Below, piece by piece: positions 1-11,522 of a stretch of 64,000 nucleotides of DNA. Positions within the stretch are counted from its first letter, which is position 1, and every line of letters starts with the position of its first letter. Both the position numbers and the translations under genes were made by a program. The notes beneath the pieces are model-generated. The model saw only the letters and a list, made by a program, of their open reading frames with translations, ran no database searches and was not told where the DNA came from. The stretch lies in NCBI GenBank assembly GCA_963555705.1, contig OY743184.1:25754639-25818638 (forward strand). The letters are read 5' to 3'. Source of the DNA: Ligustrum vulgare. Taxonomy: Eukaryota > Streptophyta > Magnoliopsida > Lamiales > Oleaceae.

Positions 1-1043
1 GGTGCGGCTGAATATAGGAGACAAAGTGGTCGACTGTGTGTGAGTGGAAGAGACATTGTGTGCGACTGGGATTTAAATAAAAAGGGAAGCACGGCTGGTT
101 GAATTGAGAGGAAGAGGAAGCCACCGAATTTTGTGAAGAAAGTGTGGCTGGTTTGGAGAGAAAAATATACACGGCTGGAATTAATTTCCGAAACAAGGCG
201 ATGCTAATTCTTCAAAACTTCAAACTTCGGATTTTATTTTCATTATTTATCTCTTTTTCTTCCAAAAACATGCGTAGCTAAATTTTATAATTAGGATTGA
301 CGATATAGATTTAATGTTTTTAGTTTGATTTTAATTCTCAAGTTGGTGCTTTGATATTCATGTATTGATTTTATTATTGCGTTTAATGCTTGAGTTGCTT
401 GATCACCAATTCATGAATTAATGGTTGTTTTCATAATCCGAGAGGTGAGTTAACAATTAGATCACGTAATAAAATCCGAAAATTTTCAACAAAAAGATAG
501 AGATATGAATTTGTGGTTGCATGTGGTCAATTATGAATTCTTAGGAAATTAAATGCATTTAGCTAAGGAAAACTCTGATCCGCTGTAGAGATACGTGGTT
601 GACTTAGTTAAATAGGCCTAATTTGAACTCGAGAGAGGTAAATTAGATATATGCGTGAATTCGACCAAATACAAATTTAGGAAACAACTTGAGATGAGAA
701 ATTAAGTTAGAACGTTATTTCGAAATCGTTAGTCCCGATATTCATTCAATTGCTAGAAATCCCACCACTTTGTTTTGTTTCTTGCTTTTATTAATTGCTT
801 TTAGTTTAATTTTCTATTTTCATTTTAATTGCATTGTTTATTTCATTTATTCTCAATATTGTCGTTTTTGGATTGTTTGGTATTTTATTTTCTTAGTTAA
901 TTTTTGTTTTTAGTTTAGGAATTCTATTGAATCAAAGTAAATCGATAACGAATAAATAGTCCTCGTGGGATCGACAACCCGGACTCAAAAGTCCATTTTT
1001 ACTACTTGTTGACTATCGTGCACTTGCGATATTTTTACCAACA
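1..1043 (+). repeat. 5' LTR (left-truncated) of Athila-type Ty3/gypsy element
   Basis: Bases 1-1043 align without net indel to 9309-10351. I count about 11 substitutions (near 110, 115, 127, 206, 292, 308, 479, 480, 574, 579 and 880), about 1% divergence, so the insertion is recent. The LTR ends in ...ACCAACA, six bases before a tRNA-Asp-type primer site. About 613 bp of its left part lie outside the window. Near its 3' end is the word CTCGTGGGATCGACA followed by GGACTC, which recurs in the other Athila-like LTRs here. Confidence 0.95.
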
Positions 1044-1049
1044 AGTTTT

Positions 1050-1068
1050 TGGCGCCATTTCAGGGGAC
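1050..1068 (+). other. Primer-binding site (tRNA-Asp type)
   Basis: TGGCGCCATTTCAGGGGAC begins six bases after the LTR end. Athila elements typically prime from the 3' end of tRNA-Asp, whose complement begins TGGCGCCGTTGCC. The site keeps TGGCGCC and the GGGGA block but differs in the middle, so priming could be weaker. Confidence 0.85.
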
Positions 1069-1211
1069 TATTTTAATTTGTTATTTATTTATTTTGATTT
1101 TTATTATTCTTAACTTTTACATTTATTTACCTTTAGTTTTTAGCATTTTGATTCATAATAAAAAAAAATAATAATAAAAAAAAACTTTTAAAATTCTATT
1201 CTTTTCCTTTT

Positions 1212-3028
1212 ATGCTCCGTTCTCAAAAAGGAAATCTTCTACCATTCGAACCTGAAATTGAAATATTCTTTAGAGAACGACGTAGGGAACAACAAAATCT
1301 GAACCAAATGGCTAATCCTATTAATCCAAACGAAAACTTTGAACTTGAGCTAAATGCCGCTGCAAGAGCTCTTGCTCCTAATGCAGCACTACAAAACAAT
1401 CAAGTCCATGAACATAATGTTCAAGATGATAATGTAGGAGATCTTCCTATGGGTCAATTCTTGACTCCTGTTGCCACTGCAAACCGTTCTAGCATATTAT
1501 ATCCGCCTTTTGGAAGGAATGACTTTCAATTGAGAGCAGATTTAATAAACATTTTCAGTAATAATCTCCAATTTCTTGGAAAGGCACACGAGGACCCCAA
1601 CCCAAATGTTGCAAGATTTGGGAGAATGTACCAAAATTTCCAATTTCAAGGCATAAACGATGATGCTATTCGTTTGCGACTACTTCCTTACACTTTAAGA
1701 GATAGTGCATTGGAGTGGCTTGATTCTGAACTTGAATTTAGCATAACCACATGGGATGACCTAGCTCGAAAATTTTGTAACAAATATTTCTCACCTGCTA
1801 AGGTCGCTAAACTGAGATTGGAGATATCAACGTTTCAACAACTAGACGGTGAGAGTTTTTATGAGTCTTGGGGTAGATTTAAGGATCTTCTTAGAAAATG
1901 CCCTTATCATGGATATAACAAAGGCCTTCAAGTTCAGTACTTTTACTCTGGGTTGTCACCACAATACAAATCAATAGTGGATTCATCAGCTGGTGGGTCT
2001 ATCACAAATAAAAGTGTCAACCAAGCTTGGGACCTGGTAGAACTCATTGCAAAAACACATACCATGTTCCCATCTGAAAGAGTAGTATAAAGGAGAGCTA
2101 CTGGAATGCATGATATAGATGCACTTACCAGTACAAATGCACAAATAGCTGCGCTGACAAAAAAGGTTGATTTGTTGCTTACATCACAAGGAGTTAACGC
2201 TATTCAATCACAGGTAATCTGTAAGAATTGTAGCGCTAACCACTCAACAGAGAATTGTATGTTGTTGGTTTCAACAGATGAGCAAGTCAATTTTGTGCAA
2301 AACAATCCATATACCCCCACCTACAATCCTGGTTGGAGGCAACACCCGAACTTTAAATGGTCAAACAATCAAAATGAGTCTAATCAACAACCGGATAGAA
2401 GGCCAAGTTTGGGGGAGATGTTTCAGCAACATATGCAAAAGACTGACAAGATGTTCGAAATGCATCAAACATCTTTGCAAAGTCAGTCCGCATCAATAAA
2501 AAATCTTGAAACTCAAATCAGTCAAATCGCTCAACAATTGTCTGAGCGAGCACCTGGGACTTTACCAAGCAATACTATTAAAAATCATAGGGAGCATGTG
2601 CAAGCAATCACCACATGTAGTGGGGTTCAATTTCCTGAGATACATGTAAAAAGACCTGAGAGGGCAGAGAAACAAGTAATCGATGAAGTCGAAAGTGAGA
2701 CTGAGGGGTTTTATCAGTTAACGTAACCCGAAACTCAAAATGAAGCATCAAAAGAAAAAGCACCTACTCCTGTTAAGAAATATGTCCCACCTATTCCATT
2801 TCCTCAACGTCTGCAAAATCACAAAATTGATAAGCAGTTTGAAAAATTCATGGAAAAATTCAGAAAATTGCATATTAATATCCCATTTGCAGATGCAATC
2901 GCACAAATGCCTAGTTACGCCAAATTATTGAAAGAGATTTTGGCTAACAAACGTAAGATGGAAAGCTATGAGACTGTGTGCTTAACAGGAGAGTGTAGTG
3001 CTATTTTACAAAAAAGCTTCCACCTAAA
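1212..3028 (+). pseudogene. Athila-type gag region, two in-frame stops and a frameshift
   Basis: The reading frame from 1212 encodes a plant gypsy Gag. The retrotransposon gag domain lies at about residues 120-270, with the core pattern ...RLLPYTLRDSALEWL... and ...FCNKYFSPAK.... The frame is cut by TAA at 2088-2090, resumes in the same frame from 2106 (a region rich in Q and N, with CKNC...H as a possible knuckle remnant), is cut again by TAA at 2724-2726, and resumes to about 3012. There a one-base loss in an A-run moves protease into another frame. A full-length Gag cannot be made without suppression. Family assignment is firm; activity is unlikely. Confidence 0.9.
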
Positions 3029-3438
3029 TTGAAAGATCCTGGGAGTTTTACTATACCGTGTACCATAGGCACAAATTCTTTCAAAAATGCTTTGTGTGAT
3101 CTTGGTGCAAGCATAAATCTAATGCCTTTATCAGTGTACACTAAATTGGGGTTGGGAGAAGCTCAACCAACCATTGTCTCACTACTTTTGGCTGATCGAT
3201 CCATTAAGCACCCAAGAGGGATTATTGAAGATGTTTTGGTTAAGGTTGATGAATTCATATTTCCAGCTGATTTTATCATCCTTGATATGGAAGAAGATAA
3301 CAATATCCCAATAATACTCAGGAGGCCATTTCTCGCCACAGGCAGAGCACTGATTGATGTGGGTGCAGGAAAAAGACACTAAGGGTCAACAATGAACAAG
3401 TTCAATTCGATGTGTTCAAAGCAATGAAATTTCCCCGC
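3029..3438 (+). pseudogene. Athila-type aspartic protease segment
   Basis: The frame 3029-3382 carries the retropepsin active-site motif [10 protein letters not shown] (Athila proteases use D-[LT]-G-[AS]-S) and the flap and C-terminal pattern ...[17 protein letters not shown].... It is out of frame with gag because of the lesion near 3012. It is separated from RT by a stop at 3380-3382 and by the 16-bp duplication at 3421-3452. In the intact family these are parts of one polyprotein. Confidence 0.88.
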
Positions 3439-3452
3439 AATGAAATTTCCCC
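3421..3452 (+). repeat. Perfect 16-bp tandem duplication at the protease-RT junction
   Basis: GCAATGAAATTTCCCC occurs twice back to back (3421-3436 and 3437-3452). Sixteen is not a multiple of three, so it shifts the frame between protease and RT. It looks like a replication-slippage event after insertion. Confidence 0.95.
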
Positions 3453-6400
3453 ACACTAAAGATTCTTGCTTTAGAGTTGAAGTAACTGACCAGTTGGTCA
3501 GTGAAGTAATTCGTAATGAACAATTAACTGATGATCTTGCAATTTGTATAATGGAATCAAAAACTGTAAAAAGGGATCATCACGCTCTCAAGATGAGAGC
3601 GATGCAGTTGGAAGAATCACCTCCCATATCATATAACAGGGCTAGGCACTTCGCTCCACTTGGCGAGAGTACATCAAAGCCGATTCCATCAATTGAAAAA
3701 GCTCCTGATTTAGAACTAAAATCACTGCCAGCACATTTGAGATATGCTTACCTTGGTGAGTCAGATACTCTTCCTGTCATCATTGCAAATGATTTGTCTG
3801 AGTTGGAAGAGGAAAGATTAATCAGAGTGTTGAGGGAGCATAAAATGGCTATTGGTTGGACCATAACTGATATAAAAGGAATCAGTCCTCACATGTGCAT
3901 GCACAAAATTTTGATGGAGAATGATTGCAAACCTTCTATAGAGAGTCAAAGAAGGCTAAATCCGACTCTACGAGAAGTTGTGAGGAAGGAAGTGCTTAAA
4001 TTATTAGATGCTGGGATAATCTATCCAATATCAGACAGTTCTTGGGTGAGTCCAGTGCACGTCGTGCCTAAAAAGGGAGGAATCACTGTCCAGAAGAATG
4101 AAAACAATGAGCTTATACCTACTAGGCTTGTCACAGGATGGCGAGTTTGTATTGATTATAGAAAGCTCAATTTAGAAACTAGGAAAGACCACTTCCCATT
4201 GCCTTTCATAGATCAAATGTTAGAAAGATTGGCTGGGCACTCTCACTACTGTTTCTTGGATGGTTATTCTGGGTATAACCAAATCCCAATAGCACCTGAG
4301 GACCAAGAGAAAACAACTTTCACTTGTCCTTATGGTACTTTTGCCTTCCGAAGAATGCCTTTTGGACTATGCAACGCCCCTGCTACATTCCAACGTTGCA
4401 TGATGGCAATTTTCTCTGATATGGTGGAGTGTTCCATTGAAGTTTTTATGGACGACTTCTCTGTTTTTGGGGACTCTTTTGATGAATGTTTAAAACATTT
4501 TTCCCAAGTCTTGAAGCGATGTGAAGACACAAACCTTGTACTAAATTGGGAGAAATGCCATTTCATGGTCAATGAAGGGATTGTGTTGGGACATCGCATT
4601 TCAAATAAAGGGATAGAGGTGGATAGAGCTAAAGTGCAAGTAATTGAAAAATTGCAACCACCTACCTCAGTAAAAGGAATCAGAAGTTTCCTAGGACATG
4701 CAGGGTTCTACAGGAGGTTCATAAAAGACTTCTCCAAAATAACCAAACCTTTGTGTCACTTGTTGGAGAAGGACACTGTGTTTAAATTCACTGAGGAATG
4801 TTTGACCTCTTTCAATACCTTGAAAGAGAAGTTGACCACTGCACCTGTGCTTGTAGCACCTGATTGGACCCTGCCTTTTGAGTTGATGTGTGATGCTAGT
4901 GATTACGCAGTTGGAGCTGTTCTACAACAAAGAAAAAATAAAGTGCTTCACGTAATTTACTATGCAAGAAAAACACTGACCGATGCACAAATTCACTATG
5001 CAACTACTGAAAAAGAGATGCTTGTAGTGATATTTGCTGTTGACAAATTTCGATCCTATTTAATTAGATCAAAAGTGGTAGTGTACACTGACCACTCGGA
5101 AATCAAATACCTCATGTCAAATAAAGATGCTAAGCCGAGGTTAATAAGATGGATTCTCCTGTTGCAAGAATTTGACATTGAAATCAAAGAAAAAAAGGGA
5201 ACAGAAAATTCAGTGGCTGACCATCTCTCTCGACTTGAAAATGAGAATGGAGTTGATGAAATTGCTATCAATGAGCTATTTCCGGATGAACGGTTGTATT
5301 TCATTGGAAAACCACCTTGGTATGCAGATATAGTCAATTATCTGGTTAGTAAAGTTATATCATCTGAATTCTCATATCAACAGAAAAAGAAGCTGATGCA
5401 CGAAGCTAAGTTCTACCTTTGGGACGAACCATTCCTTTACAGGAGAGGTCCAGACCAAATTATTAGAAGATGCATACCAGAAGATGAAATGAAACAAATT
5501 CTTTCACGTGTGCATGCCTCAGCCTATGGTGGTCATTTTGGGCCAACTAAAACTGCAGCCAAAGTTCTTCAATGTGGATTTTACTGGCCTACATTGTTCA
5601 AAGATGCCCATAGTTTTTGCCGTTCCTGTGACAGATGTCAAAGAATGGGAAACATTTCAGCCCATCATGAGATGCCACTGAATAACATTCTTGAGGTCGA
5701 GTTATTTGATGTTTGGGGCATAGACTTTATGGGGCCATTCCCATCATCATACTCGAACAAATACATATTAGTGGCAGTTGACTATGTTTCGAAATGGGTA
5801 GGGGCACAAGCATTGCCAACTAATGATGCCAAATTGGTTATTAATTTTATCAAGAAAAACATTTTCAACAGGTATGGGGCACCTAGAGCAATAATCAGTG
5901 ATGGTGGAACTCATTTTTGCAATTCAGCCTTTAAGGCAGTGTTGAGAAAATATGGAGTTCAACATCATGTAGCTACCCCATATCATCCACAAACAAGTGG
6001 GCAGGTGGAGACATCTAACAGACAATTAAAGAAAATTCTTGAATTAACTGTAAACTCATCTCGAACTGATTGGTCTAAAAAGCTTGATGATGCACTTTGG
6101 GCATACAGGACGGCTTTTAAAACACCAATTGGAATGTCTCCATACTGCTTAGTATTTGGAAAAGCTTGCCACCTTCCTGTTGAACTGGAATATAAAGCTT
6201 ATTGGGCTCTTAAACAGTTAAACATGGATTTGGAGAAAGCTGGTGAAACTAGGCTTTTGCAATTGAATGAACTCAATGAGTTTCGACAAGAAGCCTATAA
6301 AAATGCTCTAATCTACAAACAGAAAACTAAACAATGGCATGACAGTAGAATCAAGAGAAGAATCTTTCAAGTCGGTGATCAAGTGTTGCTTTATAACTCG

Positions 6401-6598
6401 CGACTTAAGCTTTTTCCAGGAAAATTGAAATCCAAATGGTTAGGACCTTTCACAATTGCAAAAGTTTTCCCTTATGGAACGGTTGAAATCCATCATCCAA
6501 CTAAGGGTAACTTCAAGGTTAATGGTCAAAGAGTCGAACAATATGTTGAGGACTTTCCAACAGCAAAGTCCACACTTGATATCACACCTGCAGATTGA
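3440..6598 (+). CDS. Athila-type pol: RT, RNase H and integrase (1052 codons, open)
   Basis: This open frame encodes the replication enzymes of a Ty3/gypsy element. RT lies at about residues 140-400, with the catalytic FMDDF near residue 337 (Athila-type variant of YVDD). RNase H follows, with D in [12 protein letters not shown] near residue 484. The integrase zinc finger (HASAYGGH, then CRSCDRC) spans about residues 691-733. The DDE core has D in GIDFMG (about 762), D in ISDGGTHF (about 820) and E in GQVETSNRQ (about 856), giving the expected D-35-E spacing. The listed start is only the first ATG after the frame-shifting duplication; in the intact family this is part of gag-pol. All catalytic residues are kept, so it could supply enzymes in trans only if translated. 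Confidence 0.93.
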   Translation: MKFPHTKDSCFRVEVTDQLVSEVIRNEQLTDDLAICIMESKTVKRDHHALKMRAMQLEESPPISYNRARHFAPLGESTSKPIPSIEKAPDLELKSLPAHLRYAYLGESDTLPVIIANDLSELEEERLIRVLREHKMAIGWTITDIKGISPHMCMHKILMENDCKPSIESQRRLNPTLREVVRKEVLKLLDAGIIYPISDSSWVSPVHVVPKKGGITVQKNENNELIPTRLVTGWRVCIDYRKLNLETRKDHFPLPFIDQMLERLAGHSHYCFLDGYSGYNQIPIAPEDQEKTTFTCPYGTFAFRRMPFGLCNAPATFQRCMMAIFSDMVECSIEVFMDDFSVFGDSFDECLKHFSQVLKRCEDTNLVLNWEKCHFMVNEGIVLGHRISNKGIEVDRAKVQVIEKLQPPTSVKGIRSFLGHAGFYRRFIKDFSKITKPLCHLLEKDTVFKFTEECLTSFNTLKEKLTTAPVLVAPDWTLPFELMCDASDYAVGAVLQQRKNKVLHVIYYARKTLTDAQIHYATTEKEMLVVIFAVDKFRSYLIRSKVVVYTDHSEIKYLMSNKDAKPRLIRWILLLQEFDIEIKEKKGTENSVADHLSRLENENGVDEIAINELFPDERLYFIGKPPWYADIVNYLVSKVISSEFSYQQKKKLMHEAKFYLWDEPFLYRRGPDQIIRRCIPEDEMKQILSRVHASAYGGHFGPTKTAAKVLQCGFYWPTLFKDAHSFCRSCDRCQRMGNISAHHEMPLNNILEVELFDVWGIDFMGPFPSSYSNKYILVAVDYVSKWVGAQALPTNDAKLVINFIKKNIFNRYGAPRAIISDGGTHFCNSAFKAVLRKYGVQHHVATPYHPQTSGQVETSNRQLKKILELTVNSSRTDWSKKLDDALWAYRTAFKTPIGMSPYCLVFGKACHLPVELEYKAYWALKQLNMDLEKAGETRLLQLNELNEFRQEAYKNALIYKQKTKQWHDSRIKRRIFQVGDQVLLYNSRLKLFPGKLKSKWLGPFTIAKVFPYGTVEIHHPTKGNFKVNGQRVEQYVEDFPTAKSTLDITPAD

Positions 6599-6636
6599 TT
6601 GACTCCAAAAAGTCGAGCTTTATAAATAGAGCGCTT

Positions 6637-6654
6637 ATTGGGAGGCAACCCAAT
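6637..6654 (+). promoter_or_regulatory. Conserved stem-loop after pol (loop AGGCAA)
   Basis: The stem ATTGGG / CCCAAT encloses the loop AGGCAA, 38 bases after the pol stop and shortly after the word GTCGAGCT. The same module occurs at 63030-63047 with stem AATGGG / CCCATT and the identical loop. The changed pair is compensated, which suggests the RNA fold is selected. The role is unknown; a post-transcriptional RNA signal is one possibility. Confidence 0.65.
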
Positions 6655-8679
6655 TTTCTTTCGTTTTCATTTATTTTACTTTATTTAAAGCTTTGCATTT
6701 AAATTTTTAGGTAGTACTTGCATTTTTTCTCTTTATTGGAGTTTTTGAAATTAGCATCCCTAGCACCAACCTCTTGATTTGATCTTAAAGTGCATTTTTA
6801 GTTACATCATCCATGAACTTACAATTTTGCATCACATTATTTTAACCTCATTGCTCTTATCATATTAAAAATAAATCATATGCATGATTTTTCACATTTT
6901 GAGGAATTATGCGTGATAATTGTAATATTCATGATGGTTGACCATGTTTGAAAATTCAAATTTTTCTATGTTTAAGTTGGGATTGTTGGTGTTGATCTAT
7001 TTCAGTTTATTAATGGTTTGTATGATTCTAATGTTATTTATTTTTTTACTTACAAGGAACACACACCACTTGTAACATTTCCAACCAAACATGGAAATAC
7101 AAGAAACGGGTCGAAATCATTCAAGCGAGTTCAAGACCAAGCTTCAAGTTATCACATTACTCCTCTAAACCTGGGAAGTACCTAACTCCTCTTTATGTAT
7201 TGTTATCAATTGATATATCTTTTCTTTTACATTGAGGACAATGTAACTTTCTAGTTTGGGGGGGTGGTATCTCATTTCTTCATCTTGTTCATTCGATACC
7301 TTGTTTTTGGGATTCATAAAAAAAAAAAAAGTAAAAAGAAAAAAAGAAAAAGGGTGAAAATTTTGATTTTTTTTTGATTTATTTATTACTTATGACATGA
7401 TTTGAATTGACTTTTGTGCTTTAGTTAGAAAATTTCGACAACATGTGAACTAAAATTTTTCTTGACATTCATCCATGTAAGACGTTAATCAAACTTGAGC
7501 ACATAGCCACTTTCGAATAATAACTTGTGTAGGGAGATGCTTGATACTTGTGGGATAAACTTGTGCACTTTGAACATAGAATTGACTGAAAAATCCCAAA
7601 CCTTAAGAAATTAGATCCTCACAAGAAATATAGAACCAAACTGCTTACAAGTAGGCATTGACAGATTGAGGGTCTGAAATTTTTAATGATCCATCTTTAG
7701 TGTAAGGGGTTTTAATCAACAGGTATAAACCATGTCCAGCATAAAAACAGAAAAATGCTGAAGGTCTTATTCTGCTCTTCAAAAGCCTTTTTGACTCGAG
7801 TAATTAAGTCCGAGGGGTCTTTCAAACCTGGTGCCCTAAAGTCGTCTGGCTTGGGAGTCATCGACCTAAAGCTCGCTACAGGGGTCAACTAGAAAGCAAG
7901 TACGGAGAGTGGACTTATACATAAGATACTAAAACATCTTTAACTTTTCTGTTTAAGCCTTTATGACTCGAGTAATTAAGTCTGAGGGGTTCTTTGAACC
8001 TGGTACCCTAAGCTCAACTGAGTTGGGAGCTGCCGACCTAAAGCTCACTACAGGGGTCATATAGAAAGCCAGTATGAAAATTTCTGCACAAATATGGTAA
8101 AAGATAAGGACATTAAAAGAAAAAGTCGTCCATATAAAAAAAATGATATATAAATGGTATAAGCTTTGTTGATTAAAATTCCTAATACTGGAGTGTGGGA
8201 TTAGAGATGAATTATTCTTGGTTTGTCGTGCATACTTGTCAAATCCTAATTGCCTTGTGTGGAAAAATGCAATTTATACATGATTAGAAACCACATCAAT
8301 AGGGAAGACCTCGGGATATGAGAGAAAAACATTAAGGTTGTGATCATCCATGAGAGTGTAAGGAAAATAAAAAGAAAATCATTGTTGACAACATGGGATT
8401 CTGGCTATTTTCTGCATGACTAGTCACACAGTGTCAAGTATATTTTTACATGAGTTTGCATTCGGTTTTTGGCTATTCACATACACACGATGAAGTTGAG
8501 CATTGGATGAATGAAAATAATTTTTGTTGTTCATATTTCTTCTCTAAAGTGAATTGTCATTTTGGATTATTGAAGTGTATGGTAAATAAATTGAAAAAAA
8601 AAAAAAAAAAACAATTTTTGATTGCATTTTTATTTTTATAGTTTAGTTTTATTTTTTTGTTCGAGGACGAACAAATATT
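6655..8679 (+). other. Athila 3' non-coding region (no env-like gene)
   Basis: About 2 kb between pol and the polypurine tract has no credible ORF. Some Athila elements carry an env-like gene here; none is recognisable. The region contains A-rich and GA-rich runs (about 7318-7360) and the direct repeat described separately. The 63-codon frame at 8450-8641 ends in a poly-A run and has no family resemblance. Confidence 0.7.
7783..8075 (+). repeat. Direct repeat, two ~110-bp copies, 180-bp period
   Basis: The two copies both begin GACTCGAGTAATTAAGTC and both contain GACCTAAAGCTC followed by TACAGGGGTCA. They start near 7791 and 7971. The segment between them is not repeated. The copies differ by scattered substitutions, so this is an old feature of the family's 3' region rather than a recent slippage product. 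Confidence 0.8.
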
Positions 8680-8695
8680 CTAGATTGGGGGGGTT
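8680..8695 (+). other. Polypurine tract
   Basis: GATTGGGGGGGTTT immediately precedes the 3' LTR start TGATAAG. This is the expected position and composition for plus-strand priming. Confidence 0.8.
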
Positions 8696-10351
8696 TGATA
8701 AGTGTATTTTATACACTTATTTATATGTCGAAATTAGGATATTATAATGTTTTTCTTGAATAAATTCTTCTTAGTTGTTATTATTGGTCATTATTTCAGG
8801 TTTTATCCCAAGAGAATTGAAACAAATTCATGACAATTGGACGAATATTGAGATAAAACGAAGAAAAAGGACTAAAGTGTACACTCCCAAAAGTTGAAGA
8901 CCGGATGTACAATTAACTCAAGGAACAACTTATTTTATTTGAAAGAATTGAGAGGTTTAAATGATAATTTATTTGATTTTGGCTTAGGGCTAAATTGCGT
9001 GTGTGTATATATATATATATATAAACATACACATTGCTGAAAAAAAGAGAACAGAGCCGTGAGTTTGGAAGAGTAGGTCAGGCCGTGAGGGGCAGCCGAG
9101 TGAATTGAAAAAGAGAGCAGCCGAGAGTTTACATTGGAGGAAACACAAAGTGGTGGTGCAGCAACATTAATTGAAGAGGTCACATGGCTGAGACTTTCAC
9201 TGGGGAGAATTAAAGCAGCCTACTAGGAATTAACTAGAAGGAGGTGGACGGCTGACCGGATAAAATTAGGAGAAAGGCAGCTCTTGGGTGGAGCTTGAAA
9301 CAAAAAAAGGTGCGGCTGAATATAGGAGACAAAGTGGTCGACTGTGTGTGAGTGGAAGAGACATTGTGTGCGACTGGGATTTAAATAAAAAGGGAAGCAC
9401 GGCTGGTTGAATTGAGAAGAAGCGGAAGCCACCGACTTTTGTGAAGAAAGTGTGGCTGGTTTGGAGAGAAAAATATACACGGCTGGAATTAATTTCCGAA
9501 ACAAGGCGATGCTCATTCTTCAAAACTTCAAACTTCGGATTTTATTTTCATTATTTATCTCTTTTTCTTCCAAAAACATGCGTAGCTAAATTTTATAATC
9601 AGGATTGACGATATATATTTAATGTTTTTAGTTTGATTTTAATTCTCAAGTTGGTGCTTTGATATTCATGTATTGATTTTATTATTGCGTTTAATGCTTG
9701 AGTTGCTTGATCACCAATTCATGAATTAATGGTTGTTTTCATAATCCGAGAGGTGAGTTAACAATTAGATCACGTAATAAAATCCGGCAATTTTCAACAA
9801 AAAGATAGAGATATGAATTTGTGGTTGCATGTGGTCAATTATGAATTCTTAGGAAATTAAATGCATTTAGCTAAGGAAAACTATGACCCGCTGTAGAGAT
9901 ACGTGGTTGACTTAGTTAAATAGGCCTAATTTGAACTCGAGAGAGGTAAATTAGATATATGCGTGAATTCGACCAAATACAAATTTAGGAAACAACTTGA
10001 GATGAGAAATTAAGTTAGAACGTTATTTCGAAATCGTTAGTCCCGATATTCATTCAATTGCTAGAAATCCCACCACTTTGTTTTGTTTCTTGCTTTTATT
10101 AATTGCTTTTAGTTTAATTTTCTATTTTCATTTTAATTGCATTGTTTATTTCATTTATTCTCAATATTGTCGTTTTTGGATTGTTTGATATTTTATTTTC
10201 TTAGTTAATTTTTGTTTTTAGTTTAGGAATTCTATTGAATCAAAGTAAATCGATAACGAATAAATAGTCCTCGTGGGATCGACAACCCGGACTCAAAAGT
10301 CCATTTTTACTACTTGTTGACTATCGTGCACTTGCGATATTTTTACCAACA
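8696..10351 (+). repeat. 3' LTR of the Athila-type element (1656 bp)
   Basis: The LTR runs from TGATAAG (just after the polypurine tract) to ACCAACA, matching the end of the 5' LTR. Its tip forms a perfect 10-bp stem (ATAAGTGTAT, loop TTT, ATACACTTAT). A TATA-like (TA)n run lies at about 9007-9022 and the conserved CTCGTGGGATCGACA word near 10269. The flanking base pairs are CTGCA; the left target duplication is outside the window, so a match cannot be tested. Confidence 0.95.
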
Positions 10352-10410
10352 CTGCACACTGGTTTTAGAACATGTCTTCGAGTGATCGCGACTTAGTTTC
10401 ATGTTACGAT

Positions 10411-11159
10411 TAGGAGTGGGCACGGTCCAGTTCCGAAAGGAACTTAACCGAATCGAGTACCAATAAGAATCTCAGTAATGGAACCATTGATTCCATATTT
10501 GATTTCGAATCCGAACTGGATCTGAACCGATTTTTGGTTCGGTTTTACATTGAAAATGTTAAAATAAAATGTTCATTAATGAAGATTAAAATTTCCTATG
10601 ACACTATTTTTAAAAAAAATATGGAAGGATTGCATATACTTTACAAAGATTAAAAGAAGAACAAAAAATCATGTATACAAATTAGAAAATAATATATGTT
10701 ACTATCATTAAGCAGTCACCCTACATAAATTCATAAACAAAGTGGTTATGTTATAGAATTGGAATAAACTTTTATAACTTTTAATTTTTATAGTTATAGT
10801 TTATAGAATTTTTTAGGTATATATAGCAGACTGACTTGGGAGGTGAATATTGATAGGTTAAATTGATTATAGGAAAGAATCAAAGTAATTGAGAAGAAGA
10901 AGGATTTTGTGGAAATAAAGAAGAAACTATCAATTATGGTCTAATTGGGAAGTTTCACAATGTGTTTTTATTTTTTACCTAAAAAAAATTAACAAAGTGG
11001 AGAATAGAATTACCATCGGTTCTAATAAACAAGCACCGGGAACCGAACCGGAACCGTCCGGTTCTGAATAATAAGTCACAAAATCAAATTTTTCCTTAGT
11101 CGATCCGGAATTGGACCGGCCGATTCTAGTCTGGTTCTGGGAAATAATGCCCACTTCTA
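10411..11159. mobile_element. hAT-like non-autonomous element (749 bp)
   Basis: Ends TAGGAGTGGGCA... and ...TGCCCACTTCTA are inverted copies with one mismatch in 12. Flanking 8-mers GTTACGAT and GGCGCGAT match at 5 of 8, as expected for an aged hAT target duplication. Subterminal sequence is rich in short GGTTC/GAACC words. No transposase remnant is recognised. It splits an LTR fragment: the words GATCGCGAC on the left and GCGATCACATGGG on the right belong to the disrupted LTR. Confidence 0.75.
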
Positions 11160-11521
11160 GGCGCGATCACATGGGCCCTTTTTCTGTAATTGTGACATTT
11201 TGATCTCCAACTTGATTCTTGGCTCATCTCTTAGCTTAATTACTTGTTTTAACCTTGAATACTCTTCCAACATGCCATGTTTGACTTGTAGACCACCGAT
11301 CATCTAAATTGAAATTTTGTTTGGCTTGAATATTTGAGTTTCTTGTCAAGCCCACTATGATTCTCATCATTCTCTCATTCTTCAGGATGATTCATCTCGA
11401 ATCATTACTTTGTTCATGATTTATCAATGTGCCCCATGGATGAAATGGAAAATCCTTGCTTCCATGCCATAGAATCAACCAATAGTACTCCGTTACTTGG
11501 GTGACATGGACGGAAATTTGT
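11160..11521 (-). repeat. Chromovirus-type LTR end and adjacent internal fragment (antisense)
   Basis: The segment closely matches 28186-28480: both share CTTGAATACTCTTCCAACATG and TCCACTATGATT or a close variant, then a purine-rich tract on the opposite strand, then GATGATTC[GA]TCTCGAATCA. The layout reads, on the minus strand, as internal sequence, polypurine tract, LTR start. No full ORF is left. Confidence 0.65.
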
Positions 11522-11522
11522 G

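Noticed and set aside
6655..8679. Env-like gene of Athila
   Set aside because: No frame of useful length, no signal peptide or membrane segment in the expected position.
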